Positions 37,501 through 49,218 of a stretch of DNA of 64,000 nt are shown in pieces (the stretch's first letter is position 1; each line of letters opens with the position of its first letter). Location: positions 124,001 through 188,000 of the forward strand of contig JAALGY010000052.1 of the NCBI GenBank assembly GCA_032358165.1. Reading direction: 5' to 3'. A program made the position numbers and the translations under genes. The DNA is from Diplosphaera chodatii (Eukaryota; Chlorophyta; Trebouxiophyceae; Prasiolales; Stichococcaceae). The notes below the pieces were generated by a model. The model made no database searches and was not told where the DNA came from. It saw only the letters and a program-made list of their open reading frames with translations.

Positions 37501-40500
37501 CCCCACGCAGGCCGGCATCATCATCGGCTGCTGCGACCTGGCCTCCATGCCCTCCACCGTGGGTGAGGCGCCGCACAACTGAATCCTCCACAGGGACTCA
37601 GCACTCACACCCAGTGCAAGTCAACAGCGTCACAACTGCTGCGGACCTGGGGCGAAACACCAATGTGCAGATGCGTAAACTGCATCGTCGAGTGGCGGTG
37701 CGGCTTTGCGACCCTCCGGCAAGACGTGCTGCAGCAGCCTGACTTCCTGTGGCCACGCTTCTTGGCAACAGATCCACTTGCCGTGGGATCTCAGCTGGTG
37801 TGAGGCGCTGGCCGACCGATCCCTGCCATACCGCCCGCAGGCTACTCCTTCTGGACGAACAGCGTGTACCGTGCGCCGCTCGTCTTCAGCGGCCTGTCGT
37901 GCTTGGTGGGCAACCTGGTGCTGTGCCTGTCCTACGACACCAAGCTGCTGCCGCTGCTGTACGCCGCGCGCCTGCTCACCGGCTGCGGTGCGCAATATCC
38001 ACCATGTGGACGGCCCTCCCTGGCAGCCTGCTGGCTGACGGCTGTGCTCGCCCGACTTCCCTGCTGCTGCTGCCACCGCGTGCGTGCCGCTAGCGACACA
38101 GGGCAGCAGATGAGGTCACCATCTGGAGTTTGCCCTTGCAGCCCTGCTGTGCCAGCTTTGCGCCAGCCAAGCCTCTCTCAAAACTGTTCTGGGCTTGCAC
38201 AAAGCGCATGCTGCCGCCGTGTTGCAGGCGCCGCGCGCTCGGTGTCGCGGCGGTACATCGCGGACTTTGTGGCGAAGCGGGACCGCACAGCAGCCAGCGC
38301 GGCCTTCGTGGGCTCGTCTGCGGTCGGCATGGCTGCAGGTATGGTGCTGAGGGCGTGCTGCTTTGGAGTATGTGCAAGTTGCCTCTACTCCTTGCTAGCG
38401 TTACCAGGCTAATGTGCCAATCGATCGGAGGCCGGGCGGTGTCGCCGTGGCCCACAAAAGACATGCATGATTGCAAACCATTCATGGAAGAACTATGCAC
38501 CGTCATCCGCATGTGGATGACACAGACTGTACAGTCTGTGCAACCAAACGCTGATGAGCTGTTCTTGCCTTGCCCCAGGGCCGCTGCTGGCGAAGCTGTT
38601 CCAGAGCTTTCCCACGATGCACTGGCACGGCATCACCTTTGACAGCATCACCATGGGCGCCTACAGCATGATCGCCTGCTGGTGGGTTGCGCTTGCAGCA
38701 GCAGGTATCCAGACATCGCACCGCTTGCTGGTGATCCTGTGGACCCTTGGACAAGCGCCATGGGCTGCCCAAAGGGGGATGTCATGTTCAATTGCCAGTG
38801 TCCCGCAGCAGCGTCCTCAGCTGGCGCCTGGGTTGCTGGCGCCTGGCAAGGCAGGGTCAACCACCTGCTGCGACAGCACCAACGACATGATGTCTTGGCA
38901 TCGTTTGCGTCCATGCAGGGCGGTCTTCACCGTCGCTGCGGGGCTGCTGTTCGAGAACCCGGCCATCCACCAGCCGGCGGCCGAGCACGCTAACGGCATC
39001 CAGCAGCCGCTGCTGTCCCAGGTGCCGGCGCACATGATCACCATTTGCAAGTTTTACTTGAAATTATACATTATATCAAAGGTAAAACCCAAAAGCAATT
39101 TCATTATCTTTGAGCTCAGAGTTGGCTGCCACTTGCAGTGCTGCATGTTTCGCGTGGGTACAAAGCCTCGTTGCATGCTTCCGGCATCCAGAGCAGCACG
39201 TCGCTGCTGTCAGTTGGGTCTCTCACCCCTGACCGAGGCCTTGGATTCATCACCGGCACAAGTTCACCCCATGTGGTGATGACACAGGCGGAGAACGGCG
39301 AGGCAGCGGCTGTGGACGGCGGCGGCGGCGCTGAGGCGGCGGCGGCGGCTGACAAGCCCAAGCGGGGCTTCTCCCGGACCGAGTCCTTCAAGAAGGCCTT
39401 TGGACCCACGATGGTGAGCAGCGATGCCGCGGGGATGCGCAGAGGCTCAGCTGCCTTGACATTGCACCTATTGCTGCGAATCACGTTACTCAATAGCATG
39501 GCCTGCCGACAGCCTGCCATGCATCAGGCCCTGAGCGGGCTGTAGAGTGACGGTGTGCTGCATGCTGTCAGGTGTGCGTCTATGCGCTGCTGGTGCTGAA
39601 GACCGCGCAGCAGGCATTCCTGGACTCGCTGCCCCTCTTCACGGTGACATTTAGGTCACCTGCCGGCCAAACCCACATCGTTTACTGCTGGGTTCATGCG
39701 TGGTGCCTCCCCGAGCACAGATCCTGTCAGGAACCATCTCGACAGCAGCTGGCTGAGCTCAAACATATGCAACATGCGCTGCTGCAGACGACAGCATTTG
39801 GCTGGTCGGATGGCACCAACGGCCTGTATGTCGGCTGCCTCTGCTTGGCCATGCTGCCAGGTGTGCAGCAATAAATGGAAGCTGCCTTATGTCTGCCTAT
39901 CCCTGCGCCATGCGGGGTTTACTCAAACCATCAGCCAGACCTTGATCCGAGTACAGCATGCTTTCATCATGGCTGTGCCGGTGCATACAAATGTCGTGAT
40001 GACTTCTGTACATCTGCAGTGACCTTCACGATCGGCGCGGTCTCGTCGCACATCTCAGACCGCATTCTCACGGCCTTCTCGCTGATTCTGACGCTGCTGG
40101 GCTGCACCCAGCTCTTCTTTGGCGCCTATCCAAGGCAAGGCACCCGCCTGACCGAGGCTGCGCCCAATCGGCTGTCAATTATAATCCTGCCGCTGCAGGT
40201 GAATTTTTGCGCAATCTGATGCGCTCGCTGTTTCCAGGTGGTCTTTCTTCTCAGGAGGGGTCTGGGTGCTTATCGGCACGATCATCATGGAGGGCGCCGC
40301 CATGTCGCTGGAAAGCAAGGTGGGCTGAATGAATGATTTCTGTGTGCCAGTGTCGTGTGAGAGGTGGTCGCCACATAATCTGGCAGCGACTGAGGCGAGA
40401 GCGTCTGCACCTGCCCCTTGGTCGTGGGTGCATGTCTTGGGAGGCGTCCTGCGCCATCCTGCTTTGCATGCGTGCCGAGCCTCAGTGCACGCCTCCTGCA

Positions 40501-40999
40501 GGTCATCCACCCCAGCTTCGCGGAGGGCACCTTCAACGCGGGCCTGCTCAGCACCGAGGCAGGCACCCTGGGGCGGTTCACAGGCGCGCAGCAGTGTCGC
40601 ACCTCATCTCAGGCACCATGCATGCAGCTTGCTCTGCTCCAGCTGCTGCGACGCATGCTTGTCCCAATACTCCCACCTCGTCCTGCTTGCTGAACATGTC
40701 CATACCGACTGCGCAGGCAACCTGCTGCTGTCGGTCTCCAGCCACTTCACGGGGCTGGACACCCTGCAGCAAATCAAAAACTTTGCACACGTGCGCCTCG
40801 CTGCTGGAGGCGGCTCAGTTGCCAGCTAGCATGTCAGCTTGTCGAAGAGGTAAATAGCTATTCTGCATCGGTATCTGAGAGCTGACCAAACCTGACAAAC
40901 TCAGATGTGGTCCTGCAGGTGCTCTGGTCGTTGGTGGCTGTGGTGGTCATCTCGAACCTGGCATGGTTCATGGCGCTGTACAACAGAATCAAGGAGTGA
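34592..40999 (+). CDS. SPX-MFS phosphate transporter (PHT5/VPT1 type, vacuolar)
   Basis: Twenty-two exons sum to 2184 nt (727 residues), normal for the family: 34592-34762, 35038-35109, 35319-35432, 35662-35739, 35986-36078, 36320-36372, 36510-36609, 36839-36962, 37173-37264, 37445-37562, 37841-37987, 38228-38338, 38579-38681, 38919-39021, 39288-39413, 39572-39643, 39788-39860, 40020-40134, 40238-40319, 40502-40583, 40717-40790, 40919-40999. The SPX domain (1-145) opens MVGFGEKI...PPWEDQYLAYGQLK and holds the lysine cluster GMRKILKK, which binds inositol pyrophosphates in this family. The MFS part (from about 300) has NYNLIVPNVRSFLLHIGAS, YSFWTNSVYRAPLVFSG, ARSVSRRYIADF, ASAAFVGSSAVGMA, LLSTEAGTLGR and a final WSLVAVVVISNLAW. 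A hydrophilic loop in exon 39288-39413 (Gly/Ala run, then FSRTESFKKAF) could be phosphorylated. The introns opening at 40135 and 40584 use GC. Role: loading phosphate into vacuoles or acidocalcisomes. Confidence 0.94.
34898..34927. repeat. 15-bp tandem repeat, two copies
   Basis: CAGCACGACAGTGCT occurs twice head to tail in the first intron of the SPX-MFS gene. Confidence 0.9.
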
Positions 41000-41580
41000 T
41001 GGCGCTGGTTGTGTATCTTGTCTGGCTGGGGTTGCAAGTGTTTGCTTGGATTTCGGAGAATGTAATCGGCACTGACACCTGTTCAGCCACCTGACACGAA
41101 ACCTGAATGATGAGCTGATTCAGCACTTGGTGATGAGGATGCGGGTGTGCAGAGGGGCAGACTTGCAATACTACCGCTTAGCAATACTCTGGCCGACCGT
41201 TTCAAATACTCAGGTTGCAAGAATCCAGAACCGGGGAAGTGTCAATCCCCATGCCATGTGGGCACGCGAGCACCAATCTGGCCAGCAATGCTGAACAACC
41301 CGAGAAACAATGGCTGCGATCAGACTCAGGCGCACACCAAGTATGGAGTTGAAAACTCAGTGCTGAGCGATGAAGTGCTGATGAGACTTCTCCGCCAGCA
41401 GAGGGGCAGGCAGCCGTGCCAAGCTTGCTGCATCTCTCGTACCCCAGGAGCGGGCATCAACAGACGAATGGCATGCAGCATGCCTTCTGAAGTCATCAAT
41501 CAACAATGAGGGGCGCCGGCAGCTAGCGCTGCAGCAACGGCTGCGCAGCGCGGCGATCACGAGCAGGGGCTCGGCTGCCT
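41000..41580. other. Gap between convergent genes (SPX-MFS and Hint protein)
   Basis: 581 bases with both 3' ends. A TGTAA, the usual poly(A) signal of green algae, sits at 41061-41065, 62 bases after the SPX-MFS stop. No gene seen. Confidence 0.5.
41061..41065 (+). terminator. Likely poly(A) signal TGTAA of the SPX-MFS gene
   Basis: TGTAA 62 bases downstream of the stop codon at 40999 matches the chlorophyte polyadenylation signal in sequence and spacing. A 5-base match is weak on its own. Confidence 0.45.
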
Positions 41581-44500
41581 TTAGGCCTTGCCGGCCAGCA
41601 CCGTCAGCCACACGGAGCCCAGGGTGCGGGCGTAGCCGCCCCACCCTGTGCTGGCCTGCGGGCCGGCAAAGTCGAAGCGGGCCTCCAGGCGGCGCATCGC
41701 GGCGGGGCCCACCGTGCGGTACACAAGCCGCGCCGGCGCCATCAGCGCCTGCAACACACCGTGAAAGATGTATGAGTGCATCGTGCATATACATAAAAGT
41801 ATGTGTTTAGCACCCTCTGTACCACAGGCAGCGGTGACGCTGCAGCAGCCTGACGCCGCCAGACCTGCTGCTGTGTCGTGACAGCTGATCCAGCGGCTGT
41901 TTCAGCTGACGCATGCGCGCACGCGGTGAGCTGGACTGAATTCTGGCAAACTGTCATGGTGTCAACTCGCGACGCGCAGCACACCTGGTAGATGGCGGGC
42001 AGCAGGTGGGCGAAGCGCGCGGGCGTGATGGGGTCCAGGACCCAGTCGCTGTGGCAGGAGGCCAGCATGCCGTTCACCACGATCTCGCCGCCCAGGGTGA
42101 ACGGGTTGTACAGGCCCGCCTTGTGGGTGGTGGCCACCTGCGGGGCGGCGACGGCGGCGGTTGGAGTGACGTTGATGACGCGTGACGCGCCAGTCAGAAG
42201 GGTGCAAGGCATGTTCAGGGAGAACAGCATACGAACTGACAGCACATGAGCCCTGTGCATAGCACAACTCGTCCAGATGCAGGAACTTAGTACAACAAAG
42301 GTCCAGGACAACGGGCTTGTGGTTCCTGAGCTATGTGGACAGCGCCGCAAGCACACGGTGACGACCTTAATGACGGTGCGGAAGGCGAACGGTCCGCTTT
42401 GCGGCAGCAGGACGCGGTGTCCCGGCCGCACGGCGCCGGCACGGGACATGCGCGTGTCATGGCCGCTGATGGCCCCGGGCGCAGCGACGGGCAGGAAGTG
42501 GCCGGCGGTCATCTCCAGCGGCTGCTCCGCGCCCTGCAGTGGAGGGGTTGCGGATGCTACTGGGAACTGCCATTCTGCCCGTTCAGCCAGAGCCGGAGGT
42601 CAGCAGTGGTTACCGTGAAGCCAATCTTGCTCACACATCGCCTGTACAGAACCTGACAGTCAGGCTGACAGCGCAACACGTGGCCTGGCCTGATGCACAC
42701 ACGAGCTTCTGCCGCCTGGCGCAACCCACAAACGAACACGGAGCAGCTGCTCTCATCATGAACCAAACGGTCGCACCTCGACAAAGATCTGGACAAAGTC
42801 TGCAAAGGTGTTTGCGTCCTTGTGCCCGAAGAGGTACACGGGCTCATAGGTGGCAGCGCCACGGGCATCGCGCGTGAGCACCTGCGAGCATGACCATGAC
42901 TGGTTCGAACAGCTCATGGCCGAACCATGTGGACAAGACAAGGGCCAAGACTAGCGCAGCTGACCTCGCCCCCGGTAAGGCTTGCTGTTTGCAACTGCTG
43001 CACATGTGTGTGCAATGGTACAGAGTGGTGGATGGAAGGGCAAGGCGGCCCCTCACCATGTCACCAATCATGAGCTCGTTCATGCGGGCGGACATAGAGG
43101 CACTTTCACCGCCCTGGAGCAACCGCTGCACCTGCAGCCATACCTCAAACCAGCTGTAACAAACCTGTTCACACACTGAACATCACGAAATATCTAATCA
43201 CTCCGACTTCAGCACGAATTGTTGACCTCGCCATATGCCTCCTCTCGAATGCATTAGCCGGCAGATGCAATCGCCACGCAGCCTCTCACCGTCACAACAG
43301 CATCGCCTGGGAAGCAGCAGGTGTTGTTGGTGGCATCGCAAGGACCGAAGGGACCGCACTGCAGGTGCAAGCAACGCAAAAGGCTCAGCGTTCACATGAC
43401 AGCCAATGGCGTTTGCTTTCTGTGCTAGCACGCATCATCCCTCGCACGCACAGCAATGTTTGTCACTTGACTTCACGAATGGCGTCAGACGAAACAACAA
43501 GGTGTGTGGCAGCACTTGCAGCCTGGCCAGGTGCATCAACATCGCTGCCAGGAAGGCACAGATCAGTGTCCCTGTCTCACCGAGTCGCTTGGGCAGGGCG
43601 GGCCGCAGTATGCGCCAGGGTCAACCACGCACACTGCAGCTCACAATGGCGATGTCATATCTACTGCTTGTCCCAGCAACGGGCACGCGTCTGCAAGCCA
43701 GGGTGCCGCTGCACGTGCAGCTCCTGCGGGTTCAGAGCCGGCGGCACGGTGACTGCAGGCTGCGACGCCGACGGCGCAGCTGCTGCGGGGCGGGCTCACC
43801 CGGTGCCGGCGGGTTCGGCGGCGGGCTGGGCGGCGGGCTGGGCGGCGGGGGCGGCGGGCTGGGCGGCGGCGCGGGCGGAGGGCTGGGCGGCGGCGCTGCA
43901 GGGTGGTTGGGAACAACATATCATTTCGGTAGCAAACTCATGAAAACAAGAAATATGAATGGTGCAGCAGAAGCTGCCAGCGTAAGACATGCAGGTTCTA
44001 CGGTGACATTGGAAAACATCAGCACACAGCCATTCATGCAGCACATCACGGGGAAGCTCATGGCATGCACGTCCTATGCGGCGGACAGGTCAGGGGACAG
44101 CGATGGGCGGCTGCGGCTCACTGCAGGTGGTGCGCGCGGCGTTGACGCGGCCGCCGGCGACGCACAGGTCGCAGCTGCTGGCGCCGCTGCCGCCCTGGAA
44201 CTTCTGGCGGCCGTCCTTGGCGCCCTCGCAGCGCTTGCAGGCGAACGGGCCGTCGCCCCCCTGTGCAGGGACACACACTCATGGGCGGGCTGACTTTGCA
44301 AATGCCCTGCCAGCCGCAGCTGAGCTGACCCATACTCCTGCTTCACTGTAGGTGTTGCTGCCAGGCCAGCACAGCCACCGTGTCTGCGTACGGCCCAGCA
44401 AATGGAGTGGTACAGAGCGCTACCTTGGCTGTCCCAGGCGGGCAGGGCTGCGGCTTGCCGTTGCGGCCGGGCTGCTTTCCGGGACCGAAGCTGGTGCAGC

Positions 44501-45984
44501 TGGTGCGTGCGGCGTTGGTGACCTTGGGTTTCGGGCAGCTCTGGCACCTGCAGCGGGTGTGAGATGACGGTCGCTTTGCGCATGACTCACGATGTATACG
44601 TATGTCCAACGCGTCAATTTTGCTGCCTGGCGCGCTGGCTCCTGGGCGGTCGGTCTGGCAGCTGCAAGCTGGGTGTGGCAGACAACAGCGCAGCAGGGCA
44701 CAGGTGGACTCCGCCTCTGTATAGGCTGCCCTCGTTTGCAGCTCACAGCCGCTGATGGCTTGCAGATGATGTACTTGCTGCCACAGTAGCCTGGTAGATA
44801 CTCACGATGTGGCGCGCGCTTTCGGGGCATATGACTCGGCTCCGCAGCGGCTGCAGGGGTAGGCACCGCGCCCGCGCTTGGCGTACCCAGGCTTGCAGGG
44901 GACCGAGTCGCCGTCCTTGCTCAGCTCGTAGCCAGCGGCCGGGACTGCAGTGCAGCAGTGATCTGGCGTTCAGCGGGCACAGCAGTGCACAAACGACCAG
45001 ATGCACGCCAACCATACAGCATGAGCTACTAGATGGAAAGCTGCATGCTGGGTTGTCCGCCTGCTGGATCGTTGTGCACTGATTGTCTGATGAAAGTCAG
45101 CGTTTGAACAGAACATACTCCACTCCTGCACACCAGCGTTGCGGCCCTGCAGCTCCCATCGCTTCGTGTCGCGGACGGCTGTGCACTTGGACTGCCTGGC
45201 GCTGACGTGGCTGACGGTGCTGTAGGTGCAGCGCAGGCAGCCCCTGCCGTGCACCTGCAGGACGACACCCAGACCGCATCAGCGCTGCTGTACAGACAGC
45301 GGCAGAACCTGCAGAAGGACACCAAGTGTTGCCGCTGACGGCAACACCACGCAAAGTTGCAGCAGTCGTGAAGCGAGTGTCTGTGGGTGTTGGACCACAG
45401 CAAGCGGCGGCAGGCAGCTAGCCATGGCAAGATTGTCACGTCGTCTGTGTGGTCAGCAAGTAGGGTGGTTGGCGCACGCACGTTGATGCAGTTCTGCATG
45501 TACTTTGCGAGCTCCTTGCAGCGGGTCGCCTGGCCACGGCACTTTGCCAGCACCGCCGCCACCTGCGCAGAACATACCGGACATCACTCAAGGTCACGCA
45601 GCGAGCGGGGTCATGGCTGAGCCGCTTGGACAGTCGACATCGCTGGATGTGCATCAAAGCCTGACAGCACGGGCGCCCTGCCACCCAGTCAGCTGCGCGC
45701 ATCCCGGTCGTTCTCTGGCGCTTCCTGTGTTTGGCGGTCAGGGCTTCCTGCTTCCTGACGCTCACCTCGGGGTCGTTGCGGCCGCCGACCGCCAGCAGCT
45801 GCCGCATCGACGCGCGGTCCTCGGGGTGGGCGCCGTCGATCAGCGCCGCCTCACCGGCGCGGTGGCCCTCGTCACCCAGGCGCGCCTGCGCCCCGTCCGC
45901 TGCCGAGGCGCCGCTCGCCAGGCTGAGGGCCAGCAGGGCAGCTGTGAGGCAGCAGAGGCGGAGGCCGACGAACGGCGTCGCCAT
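41581..45984 (-). CDS. Secreted Cys-rich, Pro-rich protein with a C-terminal Hedgehog-type Hint domain
   Basis: Fifteen minus-strand exons sum to 1776 nt (591 residues): 45766-45984, 45482-45562, 45134-45254, 44806-44944, 44424-44547, 44122-44260, 43800-43895, 43687-43752, 43581-43633, 43290-43358, 43057-43131, 42777-42881, 42366-42533, 41985-42137, 41581-41748. Signal peptide MATPFVGLRLCCLTAALLAL, then Cys-rich repeats (GCLRCTYST, PCSRCGAESYAP, CQSCPKPKV, ACKRCEGAKDG), then a (SPP)n linker at about 276-307. The Hint domain starts CCFPGDAVVT (nucleophile Cys 361), followed by ELMIGDMVLTRD, VYLFGHKD, the block-B motif TAGHFLPV (His 441), LYNPFTLGGEIVVNG and the Hedgehog-like end LASCHSDW (511-515), without an intein terminal Asn. 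Hint domains cleave themselves at the Cys; a hydrophobic tail (PARFAHLLPAIYQ...) may bind membrane or lipid. The cargo is the upstream Cys-rich part. The join around 43687 is the least certain. Confidence 0.88.
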
Positions 45985-48900
45985 TACGCCTGCGCCGGCA
46001 AATGGGGAGGCATATCTCAGCGTCTGTTGGCATAGCAAATGGTACGCCATTCCTTGGGATCAGCACCGACCAGGCATGCCATGACCACGCCGGCCTTCCA
46101 GGCCAGGCTACAACTAGGATCTTCACACACAAGCTGTACCCAGTGCGTGTCAGATCGTCTGACACTAAGTACAGCTCATGTGGCACTCCGGGGTCGGAGG
46201 TCCCTGATCGGCCAAATTGCTTGGGCACGTGCCGTGCAAGTTGGCTTACAAATCCCCGGACGCCGCTGGGGCTGAGTGCTGATGCACAAGGTCGCGGTCG
46301 GAACCACCCTAGGCGCAGCATTGAGGCATTCGCGACGCCACAACACAGCGTGGTGCTTGGTGCCCTGGGACGGAGCAGATGCTGACCGCTTAACCCGCTT
46401 GTGTCAGGTCGCCAATCATCAGGCACAGCATTTCCGGCAACGTGCGGCTAAACGAATGACGCGCCTGTGCCAATTGAAGCTGTATGATGACCGGAACGAA
46501 TTGGACACCCAGCACTGAGCCCTTTGGCCGGAAAAAGGTCTGTCATCTGCATCGATCGACTCGGTGCTCCCTGGCGCCCAGCACTAACAGCGGCAGGCTC
46601 CACCGTAAGACTTCACAATTGAGCTCGCTTCTTGTGGGCTGCATGCCAGTTTGTTGCTGAAAGCCCGCTATTGCAGTGCTGACGCATCAGCAATCTTCGC
46701 GACAGTGGCTATCAAAAACACTCGCGTGCGCCGTTGCTCCAGGCAAACGCATTAGGCTGACCCTGTGACGGATTGCGAAGCTGCGTACTGCGTCAGTGCT
46801 GGTTCAGATGCAGCACAGCTGCTGCATGGTCGGCAGCACCCGCAGGCTAGCGAGCCAGAATTGTGGCGGTGCAGCGCCGCACAAGCCGGGTTGCCTTCCG
46901 CTGGGCGCCATCGAAGGCAGGCGCACATGCTGCTGATCTGTCGAAGCACAAAGCTGCTGCCGTGGCCCGTGCGAGGCCCCCCTGCCCCGTGACGGATTTA
47001 CTGATGATGACCCAAGAGGGTCACCCCCGGGTGCCGAACACCCGAAAACGCGAGCACTTTGCGACTCTCGCACAACATGGCCCGCTCGCATGATATTGAG
47101 TCACGGCGCAGAGACTGCCAAGGTACGGTTGAAACCGGCCCACGGCCTGAACCTCAGTGCCATGCCCTGCCTGTTCCCGGCCAGGCCGGCGTGGTGCTAC
47201 CGTCAGCAGTGTGCAGTGTGCGCGCAGTGGGCAGTGTGCGGGCGCACTCATTGAGATATGCACAGGGAGGTGCAGACGGCCCCCATTGAGAACGCACCTG
47301 TGGGAGACTGCGCCGCCGCTGGTGACGCACTGGCGGAGCGATGTGGCTGCGCGCGGCCCTGAGCCGGGCTGTGTTGACAATAAAGGCGACGCTGGCCACG
47401 GTCCAAGCACGCGACCCAATAGAAGACGTCGGATCGAGGCCTAGCTGCGAAGGATGAAACTGAGAGTCTGATGCGAACTCGCAATCGGGAGGCAGCTTCC
47501 AGAATAGCTACCCCGGGCATTACAGTACTGCCTGAAGTGAGGGCCACCCTTCTAGATATTTTGGGGACGTGTCAGCTGATAGATATCTGGAAGTAACATC
47601 GTCGTTTTGCATGTCATACACATGTTCAGGATGATTGTGACCAAGAAGGTTGTTTGCAAGGACACATGCATGCAGACACTCAGCAGCAAGCTGAGCAGCA
47701 GTGTAGCGAAGGGTGCTTCCTGCCTCTTTTCGCTGCCAAGAATCTTGCGAGCCACGCCATGAGGCGCATTGCAGCAAGTTGATGTATGGGATGAGACTGT
47801 GGTTGTGAATTCGTTTGGTGGCAAGCATGCACTGCTGCCGGCGAAATGTTGCTGGCAAACGGTCAAGCGTTAGTGCATGCATGCACCGCTGTTGGCCAGT
47901 GTCATCCATATCGCCAGCAGTCTTCGAGACGTCGTCAGGACCGCCATGGTGTGCGCGGGAATCCCTTGGGTAGGTCAAAGGCTGAGAGGACAACTCCTAC
48001 ATGCCAGTCGCTGCGGACAGCCGCTCCACTGTTCGTCCGTCGCCCGCGCTGCAAGCGCCGCACCTAGCTACCCTGCAAGAAGGATGCGAGCACAGCAGCT
48101 CAGAACATCACTTGTGTCAACGGCACACAATAAACATGGAGTGAACAGCAGGACCAGCTGCCTGACCGGCAGCAAGTGTCCCATATACCTGCATGGCTGA
48201 TCAGGCCTGATCTGTGATGCGCTTTCCATTAAGCTGTGTTTGAGCTGAGGCTGCTGTGTCCTCTGCAGCTACGCACGTGAGGGTGTCCAGCCACTCTGTC
48301 AGCAGGACGAGCAACATGTCTCCATTTTTATGACATGCGTGCGCGCTTTGCACCGCCTCAAATCCTCCTGTCATCAGCAGTCGCACAATCCCAGCACCAA
48401 GCATACCGCCACTGATCTTCACACCTGGATGGACCAGCTCCTGACGGTTTGCCAAAGTGTCAGGCTCCCGCCGCAGCGTCCGCTGATCATGCGGCATGCA
48501 GCCGGCTCTGATACTGCACAGCGCCTTGAACCTGTGCCCCGCCCGTACTTGCATCTGGCACCCTGTTCCTGCTGGTGACCTGCACGCCCATGGGCCTGCG
48601 GTAATCACAGGCTGGTCCCGAGGGAAGTGTCGACGGGTTGGGGAGTCCAAGAGATTTGGCAGACCAAAAGTCGAGGTGCAGCGGAACATACAGTGAGCGC
48701 ACGCATCTTTCAGCTGCGTACGTCATTTTGGAAGCGCCCTAAAACCGTGACAGCAGTTGTCTGAGCTCTGCAAGCCATCTCGCTGCTCGCTGCATGTGGT
48801 ATCAGCAGTCATTACAGTCGGAAGCACGCCGTGAGCAGACATCTTCTTGCGTATCAAGCATCCCATCAGGGCATGGCAGCTGGGATTCGACAGGCAACTG

Positions 48901-49218
48901 ATGATGAATGACTCCGCGTTGCGCCGCATCAACCTCATCGAGGCAGCTCCTCAACGCTCACTTGCTCTGCCATATGTCATGTTGCTGATGAACATGGTGC
49001 TGACTGGAGCATTCTCGGGGTTCTTGCACAGTACACCATGCCTCTCCACGGGTTGCAGGTGCTGCAGGATGAGGCTGAGGCGTCAGGCGGCGTCTGTGCA
49101 GCGCTGCCGCCAGATGCCGCGCAGATGTGGTGCGGCAGACACATTGAGACGCATCCTGCCAACTGATGCTCACAACGCTGCCTGAAAAGACGGCCAGAAA
49201 CACGGCGCGCTGTTCTGC
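45985..49218. other. 3.2-kb gene-poor region between the divergent Hint and thioesterase genes
   Basis: No gene can be supported. Two minus-strand frames, 47520-47993 (157 codons) and 48201-48689 (162 codons), are longer than expected for this less GC-rich stretch. The second has a plausible protein texture near 48300-48400 (GGMLGAGIVRLLM, DMLLVLLTEWLDTL), but neither matches a family I know nor shows clear splice partners. A third short frame (48723-48938, -) is similar. They could be an unrecognised gene, decayed mobile DNA or chance. The promoters of both flanking genes must also lie here. Confidence 0.35.
46147..46165. promoter_or_regulatory. Perfect inverted repeat upstream of the Hint gene
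   Basis: GTGTCAGA-TCG-TCTGACAC: two perfect 8-base arms around 3 bases, 163 bases upstream of the Hint gene start. It could bind a dimeric factor. This is seen in sequence only. Confidence 0.4.

Noticed and set aside
43790..43910. Glycine-rich repeat protein (GGLGGGLGG) on the plus strand
   Set aside because: It is the complement of the (SPP)n linker exon of the Hint gene.
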